From: Meiothermus sp.
GTDB lineage: Bacteria; Deinococcota; Deinococci; Deinococcales; Thermaceae
Direction of reading: 5' to 3'
NCBI RefSeq assembly: GCF_026004075.1
Contig: NZ_BPIK01000001.1
Coordinates: 2,148,041 to 2,212,040 of the forward strand
Length of the DNA stretch: 64,000 nucleotides
In this document: one piece after another, positions 24,409 to 35,165 of the stretch
How the letters are laid out: each line of letters starts with the position of its first letter
How positions within the stretch are numbered: the stretch's first letter is position 1
Translations under genes and position numbers: made by a program
The notes under the pieces: model-generated
The model's input: the letters and a program-made list of their open reading frames with translations, nothing else
The model's database searches: none
Told to the model about the DNA's origin: nothing

Positions 24409-25347
24409 ATGAAGTTTGGATTACCCGGCATAAAACTTTTCCGCAAACTGGGTTTTTTTCTCAATCAGGCCGCTCTAGGGGGTAGCGCGGCCCTCGAGGG
24501 CGTGATGATGAAGGCCGCCGACGCCTGGGCCCTGGCGGTGCGGCTGCCCAACGGGCAGATTCACGTCGAGCGACACGAGGAAGAGGCCCTGACCAAAAAG
24601 TACCCCTGGGCCCGGCTGCCCCTCATCCGGGGCGTGGTGGCGCTGTGGGATGCCATGAGCATCTCCTACAAGTCGCTGTCGCGCAGCGCCGAACTGGCCG
24701 GGGAAGAAGACGAGAAGGTCTCGGGGGCGGCCATGTACGGCACCCTGGCGGTCTCGCTGGTGATCGGCCTGGCTTTGTTTGTGTGGCTGCCGGCCCGGCT
24801 GGCGGGTTTGCTGGTGGACGAGGAGCGCTTCCGCTTTTTGTTTTACGTGGTGGCCGGGCTGTTCGAGACCGCCATTCTGATTGGCTATCTGGTGTTTATC
24901 GGACGCATGAAGGATATGCAGCGCTTCTTCATGTACCACGGGGCCGAGCACAAGGCCATCGCCGCGCACGAGAAGGGCCTCGAGCTCACCGTGGAAAACG
25001 TGCGGGCCCAGCCGGCCTACCACCCCCGCTGCGGCACCAGCTTCATCGCTTTTACCGCGGTGGTGGGGGTGTTTGTGTACAGCTTCTTCCCGCCCCTCAC
25101 GGTGGCCTGGTACTGGATTTTCCCGCGCCTTCTGATGATTCCGGTGGTGGCCGCGGTCTCCTTCGAGGTGCTGCGCTACTCCGCCGCCCACCACGACCCC
25201 CTCTCGAGGTTTTTCCGCTGGCTGGGCTTCAAGTTCCAGATGCTCACCGTCAGAGAACCCACCGACGACATGATCGAGGTCGCCATCGAGAGCACCAAGG
25301 CCGCCCTGGCCCAGCAACCTGCCGAAAAGCCCGTAGCGGTGGCCTGA
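24409..25347 (+). CDS. DUF1385 membrane protein
   Basis: The 312-residue protein matches DUF1385: LGGSAALEGVMMKA near the N-terminus, RGVVALWDAM, the hallmark YHGAEHKAIAAHE, HPRCGTSF, and about four membrane helices. Function of the family is unknown; the conserved histidines, cysteine and glutamates suggest a membrane-bound metal or catalytic site. Gene standing alone with its own leaderless promoter. Confidence 0.85.
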   Translation: MKFGLPGIKLFRKLGFFLNQAALGGSAALEGVMMKAADAWALAVRLPNGQIHVERHEEEALTKKYPWARLPLIRGVVALWDAMSISYKSLSRSAELAGEEDEKVSGAAMYGTLAVSLVIGLALFVWLPARLAGLLVDEERFRFLFYVVAGLFETAILIGYLVFIGRMKDMQRFFMYHGAEHKAIAAHEKGLELTVENVRAQPAYHPRCGTSFIAFTAVVGVFVYSFFPPLTVAWYWIFPRLLMIPVVAAVSFEVLRYSAAHHDPLSRFFRWLGFKFQMLTVREPTDDMIEVAIESTKAALAQQPAEKPVAVA

Positions 25348-25433
25348 GCGCTGCTAACGTAGGAGCCCCCGGACGCAGAAAATTACTAGTAGGGCACCTG
25401 GCAAACACAATACCCAAAACCGGCAGGTAAAAG

Positions 25434-25439
25434 TACAAT
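25434..25439 (+). promoter_or_regulatory. -10 box, leaderless sbcD
   Basis: TACAAT ends 6 nt before ATG 25446. Confidence 0.5.
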
Positions 25440-25445
25440 CAGCCC

Positions 25446-26597
25446 ATGCGTATTCTGCACACAGCAGACTGGCATCTGGGCAAGGTGCTCAAAGGACGGG
25501 AACGAACCCCGGAAATTCGGCAGGCTTTGCAGGCGCTCTTGGGGCTGGTGCGCTCGGAGCGCATCGAGCTGGTGCTGGTAGCGGGCGATCTGTTCGACCG
25601 GAGCGTGGTGTCCACCGAGGCCGAGGCCGCCGCCTTCGAGTTTTTTCTGGGCCTGCGCGAGCTGGGGGTTCCGGCCCTGGTGATTGCCGGCAACCACGAC
25701 AGCCGCGAGCGGCTCGAGGCCCTCTCGCCCCTGCTCTCCCTGACCGGGGCCACCGTGTTTGGCAACCTGCGCTTTGCCGAGCAGGGCGGGGTGGTGGAGG
25801 CCCTGGGCGCCAGCGTGGCCCTGCTGCCCTTTTTGTCAGAGCGCCGGCTGGTTCGGGCCGGCGACCTGCTGCAGGGCGATAGCGCGGATTGGAAGCGAAC
25901 CTACGGCCACAGCCTGGAACTCATCCTGAAGAACCTGGCGACCGGCTTCAGTGCCGACCTCAACCTGCTGATGGCACACCTGACCGTGGAGGGGGGCCAG
26001 CTTGGGGGCGGCGAGTTCACCTTCCACACCACCAACAGCTACGCCATCCCCAAAAGCGCCTTTCCCCTGAGCCTGAGCTACGTGGCCCTGGGCCACCTGC
26101 ACCGCCAGCAGCAGGTCTCCGAGGCCCCGGTGGCCTGGTACGCGGGTTCCTTGATCCAGCTCGATTTTGGCGAAAGCGAGAACAGCCACCAGGGGGCCCT
26201 GATTGTGGAGCTCGAGCCGGGCCGGCAACCCCTGGTTCATCCGGTGCGGGCGCGCTGGGGCAAGCCGCTCAAAACCTTCCGGCTGAGCCGCGAGACCCTG
26301 GATCGCCGCTGGGAGGAGATCCGGGCTTTTCCTGGCTACAGCAAAATTGTGATCGAGGGCCCCGGCAACGCCGCCCTGCGCGAGCGGTTGTTCAGGGAGC
26401 TGCCGGATCTGCTCGAGGTCGAGTTCCACACCCCCGAGGCAGAAATAAAAGGCCCCGCCGTGGTAGACACCGAAAACCTGGACTGGGTGGAGGCCTACGC
26501 CGAGTACCGCCGAACCGCCACCGCCAGGGAAGCCAGCCCCGAGCTGCTGGAGGCCTTCCGGCAGGTCTACGAAGAAGCCCACGCACCCACGCACTGA
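25446..26597 (+). CDS. sbcD: SbcCD nuclease subunit D
   Basis: SbcD is the Mre11-type metallophosphoesterase that, with SbcC, cuts hairpins and processes DNA ends. The 383-residue protein shows all phosphoesterase motifs: DWHLGK (residues 8-13), GDLFDR near 46, GNHDS near 81, AHLTVEGG near 179 and GHLHRQQ near 217. sbcC follows 8 nt downstream. The complex is relevant to the many palindromes in this window, which are its typical substrates. Confidence 0.95.
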   Translation: MRILHTADWHLGKVLKGRERTPEIRQALQALLGLVRSERIELVLVAGDLFDRSVVSTEAEAAAFEFFLGLRELGVPALVIAGNHDSRERLEALSPLLSLTGATVFGNLRFAEQGGVVEALGASVALLPFLSERRLVRAGDLLQGDSADWKRTYGHSLELILKNLATGFSADLNLLMAHLTVEGGQLGGGEFTFHTTNSYAIPKSAFPLSLSYVALGHLHRQQQVSEAPVAWYAGSLIQLDFGESENSHQGALIVELEPGRQPLVHPVRARWGKPLKTFRLSRETLDRRWEEIRAFPGYSKIVIEGPGNAALRERLFRELPDLLEVEFHTPEAEIKGPAVVDTENLDWVEAYAEYRRTATAREASPELLEAFRQVYEEAHAPTH

Positions 26598-26605
26598 ACG
26601 TTGCC

Positions 26606-29326
26606 ATGAGACCCCTCAAACTGCTCCTCGATGGCTTTGGCCCCTATGCCGAAGCCCAAACCATCCACTTCGACCATGACGTGAGCCTGTTTGCCATTAC
26701 CGGCCCCACCGGTTCGGGCAAAAGCACCCTGCTCGACGCCATTACCTACGCCCTCTACAAAGCCACCCCGCGCATCGGCTCGAGCGGCCTCAAAGACCTC
26801 AAGCACCCCCAGGCCGACTCGGCCCGGGTGGAGCTGACCTTTGCCATGGGCGAGCAGGTCTGGCGGGTGGTGCGGGTGGTGGGCAGGGAGAACCAGAACC
26901 GCCTCGAGTACCTCCAGCAAGACCAGTGGAAAACCCATCCCGCTTCCGAGAAGGTACGGGAGCTCGACGCCAAGCTGGCCGAGATTCTGGGCATGGACTA
27001 CGAGACCTTTACCCGGGCCATCCTGCTGCCCCAGGGCCAGTTCGACCTGTTTTTGCGCGGCTCGCCCAGAGAGCGCCGCGAGACCCTCATCAAGCTGTAC
27101 GGCCTGGAAGCCCTCCAGGCCATGCGCGAACGGGCGGCGGCCCGCCTCGCGGCCCTGAGCCAGCAGAAAGCCCGCCTGGAAGGGGAGCTGGCTACCCTGG
27201 CCGAGGCCGAGGAGGAGCGCATCGCGGCGCTGCAAGAGGAAATTGCCGCGCTGGAGAATAGCGAGAAGGAGCTGAGCCGCCAGGAGAAAAGCCTCGAGCA
27301 GACCCTAAAAGCCCTGGAAACGCGCCTGGAGCTTTTTACAGCCCTCGAGGCCCTGCGCCGCCGCAAGCAGACCTGGGAAAGCGAGCAGCCCCGCATCGCC
27401 GAAACCACCGCCAGACTCGCACGCGCCGAGCAGGCCGAGCGCATCTGGCCCCAGGTCGAGGCCCTTCTGGCCGGCCAGGGCGAGCTCGAGCAGGCCCAGC
27501 GTGCCCTGAGCGCCCACCAGTCGGCGCTGGAAAAGCTCGAGGCCCTGCTCGAGACGCTGCGCCAGGGCTTCGATCCCGAGCGCCTGGAGACGCTCAAGCA
27601 CAGCCTGGCCCAGATACCCCTGCTCAAAGACCAGGAGGCCCGCCTCAAGCGCTATGGGGGCCAGCTCGAGCTGCACCACCCCAGCCCGCTGCCCTTCGAC
27701 GAAGACCGCCTCGAGCAGTTGCGCGAGGCCGAGCGGCTGTTTGCCGACCTCACCACAGCCCGCACCCAGGCCGAACGGGCCCAGGCCCGCCTGCAGGCCG
27801 CTCTTCGGGAAGCGGAAAAAGCCCAGGCCGAGCGCGCGGAACTGGAAAACAAGCTCCAGAGCCTCAAAGACCTGGGCCAGAGCAAAAAAACCGAGCTGGA
27901 AGAAGCTAAAACGAACCTCGAGCGCGAAAAACTCCGGCAGGGCATCGCGCACTACCACCCCCATCTCAAGGTGGGTGAGCCCTGCCCCCTCTGCGGCCAT
28001 CCGGTCGCTGCCCTGCCTCCGGCCCCGCCCCTGTCCGACCTGCAGGGTTTGCAGACCCAGGTAGAGGCCCTCGAGGCCACCCTCACCGAGCTGCGGGCCG
28101 ACTACAAAGCCGTACAGAAGCGCCTCGAGGATCTGAACGAGCAACTGCCAAAGCTACAATCACAGGTGCAAACCCTGCAAGCCGAGGCCGATGAGGCCAG
28201 CAGAGCCAATGCAGACCTGGAAGCAAAGAGCCGGGCGCTGGGCAGCCTCGAGCAGGTTCGGGAAGAGCGTACCCAGCGCCTGGCCGGACTGGCCCAGGAA
28301 ATCCGCGCCATAACCGGCGGCCAGACCCCAGCGGCCCACGAGCAGCAGCTTCTGAAAGAACTCAAAGCCGCCCAGGATCGGGCCGATCAGATCGCCCAGG
28401 CCGAGGCCAGCCTGACCGAGGCCAGGGGCAAAGTCCAGAGCCAGACCGAGGTGGTGCGGGTGCTGGAAGGCGGCCTGGCCCGGCAGCAGGAGATTGTGGA
28501 GAACCTCTGGCGCGAGGCCCGGTTCGATGGCCTCGAGGCCGTCCGGGCGGCCCGCCTGAGCCCAGCCGAGGCGGCGGCCCTGCGCAAACGGGTACAGGAA
28601 CACGAGCTCGAGGGGGCCCAGATAGCCCGCGACCTCAAGGAGTTAGAAACAAAGCTACAGGGCCAGGAGCCGGTGGACGCGGCCCAGGTGGCCGAACTAA
28701 AGCAGCGCCTGGCCGAGCTAAAAGAGGCCCTCAAAGCAGCCCAACAACACCTGGGCAGCAAGAGATCCGACCTCGAGCGCCTGCAAAAGCAGCTCGAGCG
28801 TAAGCGCCAGGCCCAGAAAGAGAAAGCAGACCTGGACAAACAAACCGACCTCTGGGAGCAGCTCGAGCAGGATCTCAAGGGCAACCGCTTCCAGGACTTC
28901 TTGCTGGAGCGCTATCAGTCGGGCCTGCTCTCCAGGGCGTCCGAACTCATCCAGTCGCTCTCGCACAACCGCTATACCTTGCGGCTCGAGGAGGGCGATT
29001 ACTTCGTGTTCGACCGCTGGACCGAGGCCCTGAGGCTGGTGCGCACCCTTTCGGGCGGCGAAAGTTTCATGGCCAGCCTGTGCCTGGCGCTCTCACTCTC
29101 CGAGCACCTCTCGCGGGGCCGAATCGGCGCGCTGTTTCTGGACGAAGGGTTCGGCACCCTCGACGCCGAAACGCTGGAACAGGTGGCCGGGGTGCTGGAA
29201 GCCCTGCCGAGCCAGGGCCGCCTGGTGGGCATCGTCACCCACGTCGAAGCCCTGGCCGAGCGAATGCCCGCGCGCTTGGAGGTCTCCAAGTCGCCCGCGG
29301 GGAGCCGTGTGCGCTGGAGGGATTGA
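26606..29326 (+). CDS. sbcC: SbcCD ATPase subunit C
   Basis: SbcC is the Rad50-like ATPase partner of SbcD. The 906-residue protein has the Walker A GPTGSGKST near residue 33, QGQFDLFLRG near 139, two long coiled-coil arms rich in E, A, L and Q, a zinc hook CPLC at residues 460-463, and the C-terminal signature LSGGESF near 815 followed by LFLDEGFGTLD. ATG 26606 is chosen because MRPLKLLLDGFGPY is the family N-terminus; a much longer frame opening inside sbcD is spurious. Confidence 0.95.
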   Translation: MRPLKLLLDGFGPYAEAQTIHFDHDVSLFAITGPTGSGKSTLLDAITYALYKATPRIGSSGLKDLKHPQADSARVELTFAMGEQVWRVVRVVGRENQNRLEYLQQDQWKTHPASEKVRELDAKLAEILGMDYETFTRAILLPQGQFDLFLRGSPRERRETLIKLYGLEALQAMRERAAARLAALSQQKARLEGELATLAEAEEERIAALQEEIAALENSEKELSRQEKSLEQTLKALETRLELFTALEALRRRKQTWESEQPRIAETTARLARAEQAERIWPQVEALLAGQGELEQAQRALSAHQSALEKLEALLETLRQGFDPERLETLKHSLAQIPLLKDQEARLKRYGGQLELHHPSPLPFDEDRLEQLREAERLFADLTTARTQAERAQARLQAALREAEKAQAERAELENKLQSLKDLGQSKKTELEEAKTNLEREKLRQGIAHYHPHLKVGEPCPLCGHPVAALPPAPPLSDLQGLQTQVEALEATLTELRADYKAVQKRLEDLNEQLPKLQSQVQTLQAEADEASRANADLEAKSRALGSLEQVREERTQRLAGLAQEIRAITGGQTPAAHEQQLLKELKAAQDRADQIAQAEASLTEARGKVQSQTEVVRVLEGGLARQQEIVENLWREARFDGLEAVRAARLSPAEAAALRKRVQEHELEGAQIARDLKELETKLQGQEPVDAAQVAELKQRLAELKEALKAAQQHLGSKRSDLERLQKQLERKRQAQKEKADLDKQTDLWEQLEQDLKGNRFQDFLLERYQSGLLSRASELIQSLSHNRYTLRLEEGDYFVFDRWTEALRLVRTLSGGESFMASLCLALSLSEHLSRGRIGALFLDEGFGTLDAETLEQVAGVLEALPSQGRLVGIVTHVEALAERMPARLEVSKSPAGSRVRWRD

Positions 29327-29388
29327 TTGACTCCGCGGAGTATAAACCGCACCATCTCTTACCGGCTTATTCGTCTAGAAACTGAACC

Positions 29389-29510
29389 ATACCGTTTCCG
29401 CTCAAATCCTTCACCGCCATCTGCAATTAAATGATTCAAGCCGACCGAAGGGCGTAGAAAAGCATCTCGCCAGTATCGCTTAGGCTTGCCGAGGTGAACG
29501 ATACTGCCCA
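29389..29510 (+). repeat. Double-hairpin dispersed repeat, copy 1 (decayed)
   Basis: Begins ATACCGTTTCCGCT, then a degenerate first hairpin, CCGACCGAAGGG, GTAGAAAAGCAT, and a second hairpin with AGTATCG and CGATACT arms. It matches the intact copy at 32853 but both stems have lost pairing. It occupies most of the 229-bp sbcC-murJ spacer. Confidence 0.75.
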
Positions 29511-29555
29511 GTCTGGTATAACCCTGGAAGCATTGGAGGCTCGAGGCCCTTCCCT

Positions 29556-31058
29556 ATGTCACGCATCCTTCGCAACACCTTTTTGGTTATGGCCGGCACC
29601 CTATCAAGCCGCCTGCTGGGCCAGGTGCGCCAGACCATTCTGACCAACTTACCCCTCCCAGACGTTATAAAAGACGCTTTCTGGGTGGCCTACCGCATTC
29701 CCAACCTGCTGCGCGAGCTGCTGGCCGAGGGGGCCATCCAGAACGCCCTGATTCCGGTGCTAACCGGCCTTCCACCCGAGGAAGCCCGCATATTCGCCCG
29801 ACGCTTTGGGGCCTTTCTGCTGGGGGTAAATCTGGTGATTCTGGGTCTGGGTCTCCTCTTCGCCCCCCAGATTGCCAGCGCCCTGCTCTGGCTGGCCGAG
29901 CTTTCGCTGACCCAGCCCAGCCCCCTGCGCGACCCGGCAGTATTCGAGCAGTTGGTGCTGCTGATTCGTCTGGTGATGCCGTTTTTGCTCTCGATCTCGA
30001 TGGCCTCGCTGTTTTCCTCGATGCTGCAATCGGGCGAGCGCTTCGGTGTCACCAGCTTCAGCCCCATTGCCTTCAATGTGGGTTCCATTGCTCTAATGCT
30101 GTTGTTTCCAAGTAGCGTGGTGGCCCTTGGGTTGTCGGTGGCGGTGGGGGGTGCGTTGCAGGCCCTGGTGCAGCTACCCGCCCTCAAGGGCTTTGGCCTC
30201 GAGTTCAGGTGGCACCCGGCCTTCCGCACCGCCCTGGGCCGGATTGGCCCCTTCGCCTTCACCACCTCGGTGCGGCAGTTTTTGAACCTGATACTGCTTA
30301 GCATTCTGGCCGCCTACCCCACCGCCGCCGTGACCGGCTTCCAGAACGGCGAGCTGCTCTTTACCACGGCACTGGGCCTGCTGGCGGTCTCGCCGGCCAT
30401 GGCTGCCTTTCCCCGGCTCTCCGCCCTGGCCGGCAACGGCGAGGTGGCCGCCGCCCGCGAGCTGCTCTTCCGCATCATGGCACGGCTGGTGGTGCCCCTG
30501 GCTTTTGCCTCGGCCTTGCTGGTCGCGCTGGCCCCCTGGATGGTGGGCACACTCTATGCTTTTACCGACAATTTCTCCGCGGCCAACCGGGCCTATACCA
30601 CCCAGACCGTGATGGCGCTGGGCTTTGCGCTGCTCCCCTGGGGCCTGAACCAGCTCATGCTGCGGGGCTTCTATGCCGTGGGCCAGGTAAGCCAGGCAGT
30701 TAGCGTGACGGTACTGGTGGCCCTGCTCAACACCCTGGGCTACTGGCTGCTGCGGGAGCAGGGCTTGTTCATGCTCAACCTGGCTACCGGGGTGGCCGGC
30801 TGGCTGGGCCTGGCAGTTTATGCCCGGCGGCTAGAGGTTTTTCAGATGGTGCGGCCAGCCCAGGTATGGGGTATAACCGCCAGGGCCGCGCTGGCTGCCG
30901 CCCCCGCGGGGGGGGTGGCCTACCTGGTGGCAGTTCAGTTTGGCGTCCCGGCCTTCTTTTTGCACAACATTTTGCCCCTTGCGCTGGGGGGGCTGGCGGG
31001 CTTGCTGGTGTTTGTGGGGCTGGCCTATGCCCTGCGGCTGCCGCTCAGGCTGCGCTAG
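29556..31058 (+). CDS. murJ: Lipid II flippase MurJ
   Basis: MurJ (MviN) flips lipid II across the membrane for peptidoglycan synthesis. The 500-residue protein has about 13-14 membrane helices and the family start [12 protein letters not shown], then [23 protein letters not shown] near residue 45-67 and [14 protein letters not shown] near 365. A weak GGAGG lies upstream and the TATAAC -10-like sequence falls at the end of repeat copy 1. Its stop overlaps the convergent MerR gene by 4 bp. Confidence 0.93.
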   Translation: MSRILRNTFLVMAGTLSSRLLGQVRQTILTNLPLPDVIKDAFWVAYRIPNLLRELLAEGAIQNALIPVLTGLPPEEARIFARRFGAFLLGVNLVILGLGLLFAPQIASALLWLAELSLTQPSPLRDPAVFEQLVLLIRLVMPFLLSISMASLFSSMLQSGERFGVTSFSPIAFNVGSIALMLLFPSSVVALGLSVAVGGALQALVQLPALKGFGLEFRWHPAFRTALGRIGPFAFTTSVRQFLNLILLSILAAYPTAAVTGFQNGELLFTTALGLLAVSPAMAAFPRLSALAGNGEVAAARELLFRIMARLVVPLAFASALLVALAPWMVGTLYAFTDNFSAANRAYTTQTVMALGFALLPWGLNQLMLRGFYAVGQVSQAVSVTVLVALLNTLGYWLLREQGLFMLNLATGVAGWLGLAVYARRLEVFQMVRPAQVWGITARAALAAAPAGGVAYLVAVQFGVPAFFLHNILPLALGGLAGLLVFVGLAYALRLPLRLR

Positions 31059-31777
31059 CCCGCCGAAGACTTAGCCCTCTTCTGGTCGCTTTTTTCCGGT
31101 TTTAGCTCGCGCAAAAGCGCCAGGCGCAGCCGGGCGATCTCGGACTCGAGCCGGTTCTGCTGGATGTCCAGCTCATCGCGCAGGCGGATGATTTCTTCAA
31201 CCCCTGCCAGATTCACCCCCAGCTCCTGGGTCAGGCGGCGAATCTCCCGCAGCTTCTCCACGTCGCGTTCGGAGTAGAGGCGGGTTTTGCCAGAGGTGCG
31301 GCTGGGGGCTACCAAACCCTCCCGCTCATACAGCCGCAGGGTCTGGGGGTGCATGCCCACCAGTTCCGCTGCCACCGAGATGATATAGACGGGCCGCTCC
31401 TTATCATCGGCCTTTTTGCTTCTGGGCTCGCCGGGGGGTGGTAGGGCCGGGGGTGTCTTGAGGGCCTCGAGCTTCTCACCCAGCTCCTGCTTGAGCCGCT
31501 CGGCCTCCTCGCGAAACCGCTGCTCGAGCGCCCATAGCTCGTCGCGCAGTTTCATAATTTCCTCCACCCCGGCCAGATTCACCCCCAGCTCCTGGGTCAG
31601 GCGGCGAATCTCCCGTAGCTTCTCCACGTCGCGTTCGGAGTACAACCGGGTCTTGCCGCCTGAACGCTTGGGCTGAATAAGGCCCTTGCGCTCGTACAGA
31701 CGCAGGGTCTGGGGATGCATATCCACCAGTTCGGCGGCAACCGAAATGATGTACACCGGACGGTCTTTTTTATCCAT
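31055..31777 (-). CDS. Tandem-duplicated MerR/HspR-like regulator
   Basis: The 240-residue protein consists of two MerR-type DNA-binding units in one chain. Each starts [13 protein letters not shown], continues [11 protein letters not shown], then [14 protein letters not shown] and [15 protein letters not shown], at about residues 6-80 and 129-205; the two are nearly identical. Single-domain HspR repressors have the same sequence and bind HAIR operators of heat-shock genes. The linker ([18 protein letters not shown]-type) and tail look coiled-coil. An intramolecular dimer on one operator is a plausible consequence. groESL with a HAIR-like site lies 3.3 kb away, so it is a candidate target; this is inference. 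Confidence 0.82.
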   Translation of the reverse strand: MDKKDRPVYIISVAAELVDMHPQTLRLYERKGLIQPKRSGGKTRLYSERDVEKLREIRRLTQELGVNLAGVEEIMKLRDELWALEQRFREEAERLKQELGEKLEALKTPPALPPPGEPRSKKADDKERPVYIISVAAELVGMHPQTLRLYEREGLVAPSRTSGKTRLYSERDVEKLREIRRLTQELGVNLAGVEEIIRLRDELDIQQNRLESEIARLRLALLRELKPEKSDQKRAKSSAG

Positions 31778-31784
31778 ATATAAA

Positions 31785-31816
31785 CAGGGCTAAAAGCCCT
31801 TGACGTCTTAAGTATA
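31785..31816 (-). promoter_or_regulatory. Promoter and leader hairpin of the MerR/HspR-like gene
   Basis: TATACT (31816-31811 on minus) is a -10 candidate. Downstream, GGGCTTTTAGCCC (about 31799-31787) can fold just before an AT-rich TTTATAT segment touching the ATG. CTTAAGACGTCAAG at 31807-31794 resembles part of a HAIR site, so autoregulation is possible. Confidence 0.4.
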
Positions 31817-31940
31817 CGAAAATCTGCCAGGTTTTATACCAAATTCGGTTAGTACGTTAGCAAAGGGTCGAACACCCTTCTGACCAAGGGGGGTGAATTG
31901 CGCTTCACGAAGCCCCAATAAGAGACTGTCTTAATACTTT

Positions 31941-32453
31941 CTAGGAGGCCAATCTTCTGACCATAAGCCGGATCATCGCTGTGTGGATGAAGGTCTCTGA
32001 GCTCTCAGGTAGAAGCTCATAGTCCCGGTTCAGCCTCCGATTGAAGCTCAGCCAGGCAAACGTCCGCTCCACCACCCATCTGCGGGGAATCACCACAAAC
32101 CCCCGATGCCCCCGCGTCCTCTTCCGCACTTCCTCCTCCAAGTCCTCCGGAAGAGGCTGGTCTTTAGGCCACCAAATACCCCGGAAGTTGGCATCCGGCC
32201 TGCGCACCACCTCCACCGTCCAGCCCAAGGTGCGCCGAACCCATTCCTCAAACCTGCGCTTGTACCCCCCATCCACAAACAGATGCGACAACCGCTTCGA
32301 CAGCCCCCTGGCCCCCTCCAGCACCTCTCGCCCGCCCTCCGCATCCGTGAGGTGGGCGGGCAGCACCTTGACTCCCAACACCAGCCCTTGTGTATCCACC
32401 AGCAGATGCCGTTTGCGCCCCTTTACCTTCTTGCCCGCGTCATACCCCCTGAC
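31941..32453 (-). CDS. IS5-family transposase, C-terminal frame (orfB)
   Basis: The second frame encodes the rest of the DDE domain: VRGYDAGKKVKGRKRHLL, then the second aspartate in LFVDGGYK and the catalytic glutamate in VVERTFAWL. It has no start codon of its own at the junction and lies in the -1 frame of orfA, so it is expressed as an OrfAB fusion by frameshifting at the A4G6 tract (minus strand, 32462-32453). Confidence 0.85.
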   Translation of the reverse strand, partial: VRGYDAGKKVKGRKRHLLVDTQGLVLGVKVLPAHLTDAEGGREVLEGARGLSKRLSHLFVDGGYKRRFEEWVRRTLGWTVEVVRRPDANFRGIWWPKDQPLPEDLEEEVRKRTRGHRGFVVIPRRWVVERTFAWLSFNRRLNRDYELLPESSETFIHTAMIRLMVRRLAS

Positions 32454-32812
32454 CCCCCTTTTCCCGAGGTCTTCACGCTCTGGCTATCCAGAATCCCCGC
32501 GCTGGGTTCGGGCAGGCGTCCTGCTTTACGGCGGGTTTTCTCGCGCAGGGTGGTATGTATCTGTTCCAGAAAACCCGATTTGCGCCACAAACGGAAGTAG
32601 TGATAGACGGTTTTCCAGTGGGGCAGGTCATAGGGCATCATGCGCCAGGCGCAGCCGGCGCGGGTGATGTAGAAGATGCCGTTCAGGATTTCCCGCCAGG
32701 GATTCTCCCGGGGGCGATGGGGGGCGGCGGAGGGCTGGGGCATCAGGCGTGCCAGTATGGCCCATTCCTGGTCGGTCAGATCGCTGGGGTAGCGGCTTTC
32801 TCTGAGTTCCAT
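32423..32812 (-). CDS. IS5-family transposase, N-terminal frame (orfA)
   Basis: The 129-residue frame has the DUF4096-type N-terminal region (YPSDLTDQEWAIL, GCAWRMMPYDLPHW) and the first catalytic aspartate in ILDSQSVKTS. After SGKGG the zero frame runs on into unrelated codons and stops; the -1 frame continues the transposase. This two-frame organisation with an A-G slippery run is normal for this IS group, so the element is not necessarily dead. Confidence 0.85.
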   Translation of the reverse strand: MELRESRYPSDLTDQEWAILARLMPQPSAAPHRPRENPWREILNGIFYITRAGCAWRMMPYDLPHWKTVYHYFRLWRKSGFLEQIHTTLREKTRRKAGRLPEPSAGILDSQSVKTSGKGGSGGMTRARR

Positions 32813-32852
32813 GCGTGACTATAGCATGAGGGAGGCTATTAAGACAGTCTCT

Positions 32853-32991
32853 GATACCGTTTCCGCTTGAATCCTTCACCGCCATGCGTAGTCAGAGGTG
32901 AAGGATTCAAGCCGACCGAAGGGAGTAGAAAAGCATTTCGGCAGTATCGTTTGGGCTTTCAAAAGTGAACGATACTGCCGAAATGCGTATG
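32853..32991 (+). repeat. Double-hairpin dispersed repeat, copy 2 (intact)
   Basis: First hairpin: CTTGAATCCTTCACC and GGTGAAGGATTCAAG, perfect 15-bp arms. Second hairpin: CATTTCGGCAGTATCGTT and AACGATACTGCCGAAATG, perfect 18-bp arms. The joining part is CCGACCGAAGGGAGTAGAAAAG. The IS5 element ends at its first base. Confidence 0.85.
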
Positions 32992-33011
32992 ATTGAATCC
33001 CGCGAAAGCGA

Positions 33012-33045
33012 TTACCCCCTCTCCTTTTCCAAGAAGAGGGGGTAA
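33012..33045 (-). terminator. Hairpin after groEL
   Basis: Perfect 11-bp arms TTACCCCCTCT (33012-33022) and AGAGGGGGTAA (33035-33045) lie 20 bp beyond the groEL stop. There is no long U-run on the minus strand, so it may stop transcription weakly or protect the 3' end. Confidence 0.6.
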
Positions 33046-33065
33046 GAACGTTTTGGATGCTACGA

Positions 33066-34727
<1,662 letters not shown>

Positions 34728-34749
34728 TTAATAAACGACTTCTGTCGGT

Positions 34750-35046
34750 TTACAAAACAGCCAGCAGATCGCGCTCGGAGAGAATGATGTATTCCTCGCC
34801 GTCGATTTCGATCTCGGTGCCGCCGTACTTAGCAAACACCACGGTATCGCCCACTTTCACTTCCAGGGGCACTTTAGTACCGCTGTCTAGCACCCGCCCG
34901 CTGCCCACGGCAATTACCTTGCCCCGCTGGGGCTTTTCCTTGGCGGTATCGGGCAACACGATGCCCCCTTTGGTCTTGGCTTCTTCTTCGATGCGCTTGA
35001 CCACCACACGATCACCGAGGGGTCTGAGCATGGTTGCGGTTGCCAT
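34750..35046 (-). CDS. groS: Co-chaperonin GroES (Hsp10)
   Basis: GroES caps the GroEL chamber. The 98-residue protein has the mobile loop [16 protein letters not shown] and the conserved [11 protein letters not shown] start; length is standard. A strong Shine-Dalgarno GTAAGGAGG lies 8 nt before ATG 35046. No CIRCE element was found upstream; instead the 270-bp spacer holds TTGACA-type promoter sequences and a HAIR-like site. Confidence 0.98.
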   Translation of the reverse strand: MATATMLRPLGDRVVVKRIEEEAKTKGGIVLPDTAKEKPQRGKVIAVGSGRVLDSGTKVPLEVKVGDTVVFAKYGGTEIEIDGEEYIILSERDLLAVL

Positions 35047-35086
35047 AGAATTTCCTCCTTACAGGGTTTATTGACAGTCGTGGGTT

Positions 35087-35138
35087 TTGAGTGTCAACCC
35101 AGCTCTATATTATTCGGGTCTTTCCATAAGAATGTCAA
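35087..35138 (-). promoter_or_regulatory. groESL promoter region
   Basis: On minus, TTGACA at 35138-35133 is followed by AATAAT (35114-35109, spacing 18) or TAATAT (spacing 20). A second TTGACA (35097-35092) lies nearer groES with TCAATA 17 bp on. TTGACA and TGTCAA here also form an inverted repeat (35070-35097). Confidence 0.55.
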
Positions 35139-35165
35139 GAGGGCTGGGCAAGAAGACCTAAGACA

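Larger units (their letters stand above)
31921..32852. mobile_element. Complete IS5-family insertion sequence, 932 bp
   Basis: Perfect 16-bp terminal inverted repeats AGAGACTGTCTTAATA (31921-31936) and its complement (32837-32852) bound two overlapping transposase frames on the minus strand. Flanks read AATA and GATA, so a clean target duplication is not certain (TNA-type TAA/TGA if the terminal A/T is target). The right end abuts repeat copy 2 exactly. Likely intact. Confidence 0.9.

Noticed and set aside
25889-29326. 1145-residue frame starting inside sbcD
   Set aside because: The first 240 residues are out-of-frame sbcD sequence; the SbcC N-terminus MRPLKLLLDGFGPY begins at 26606.
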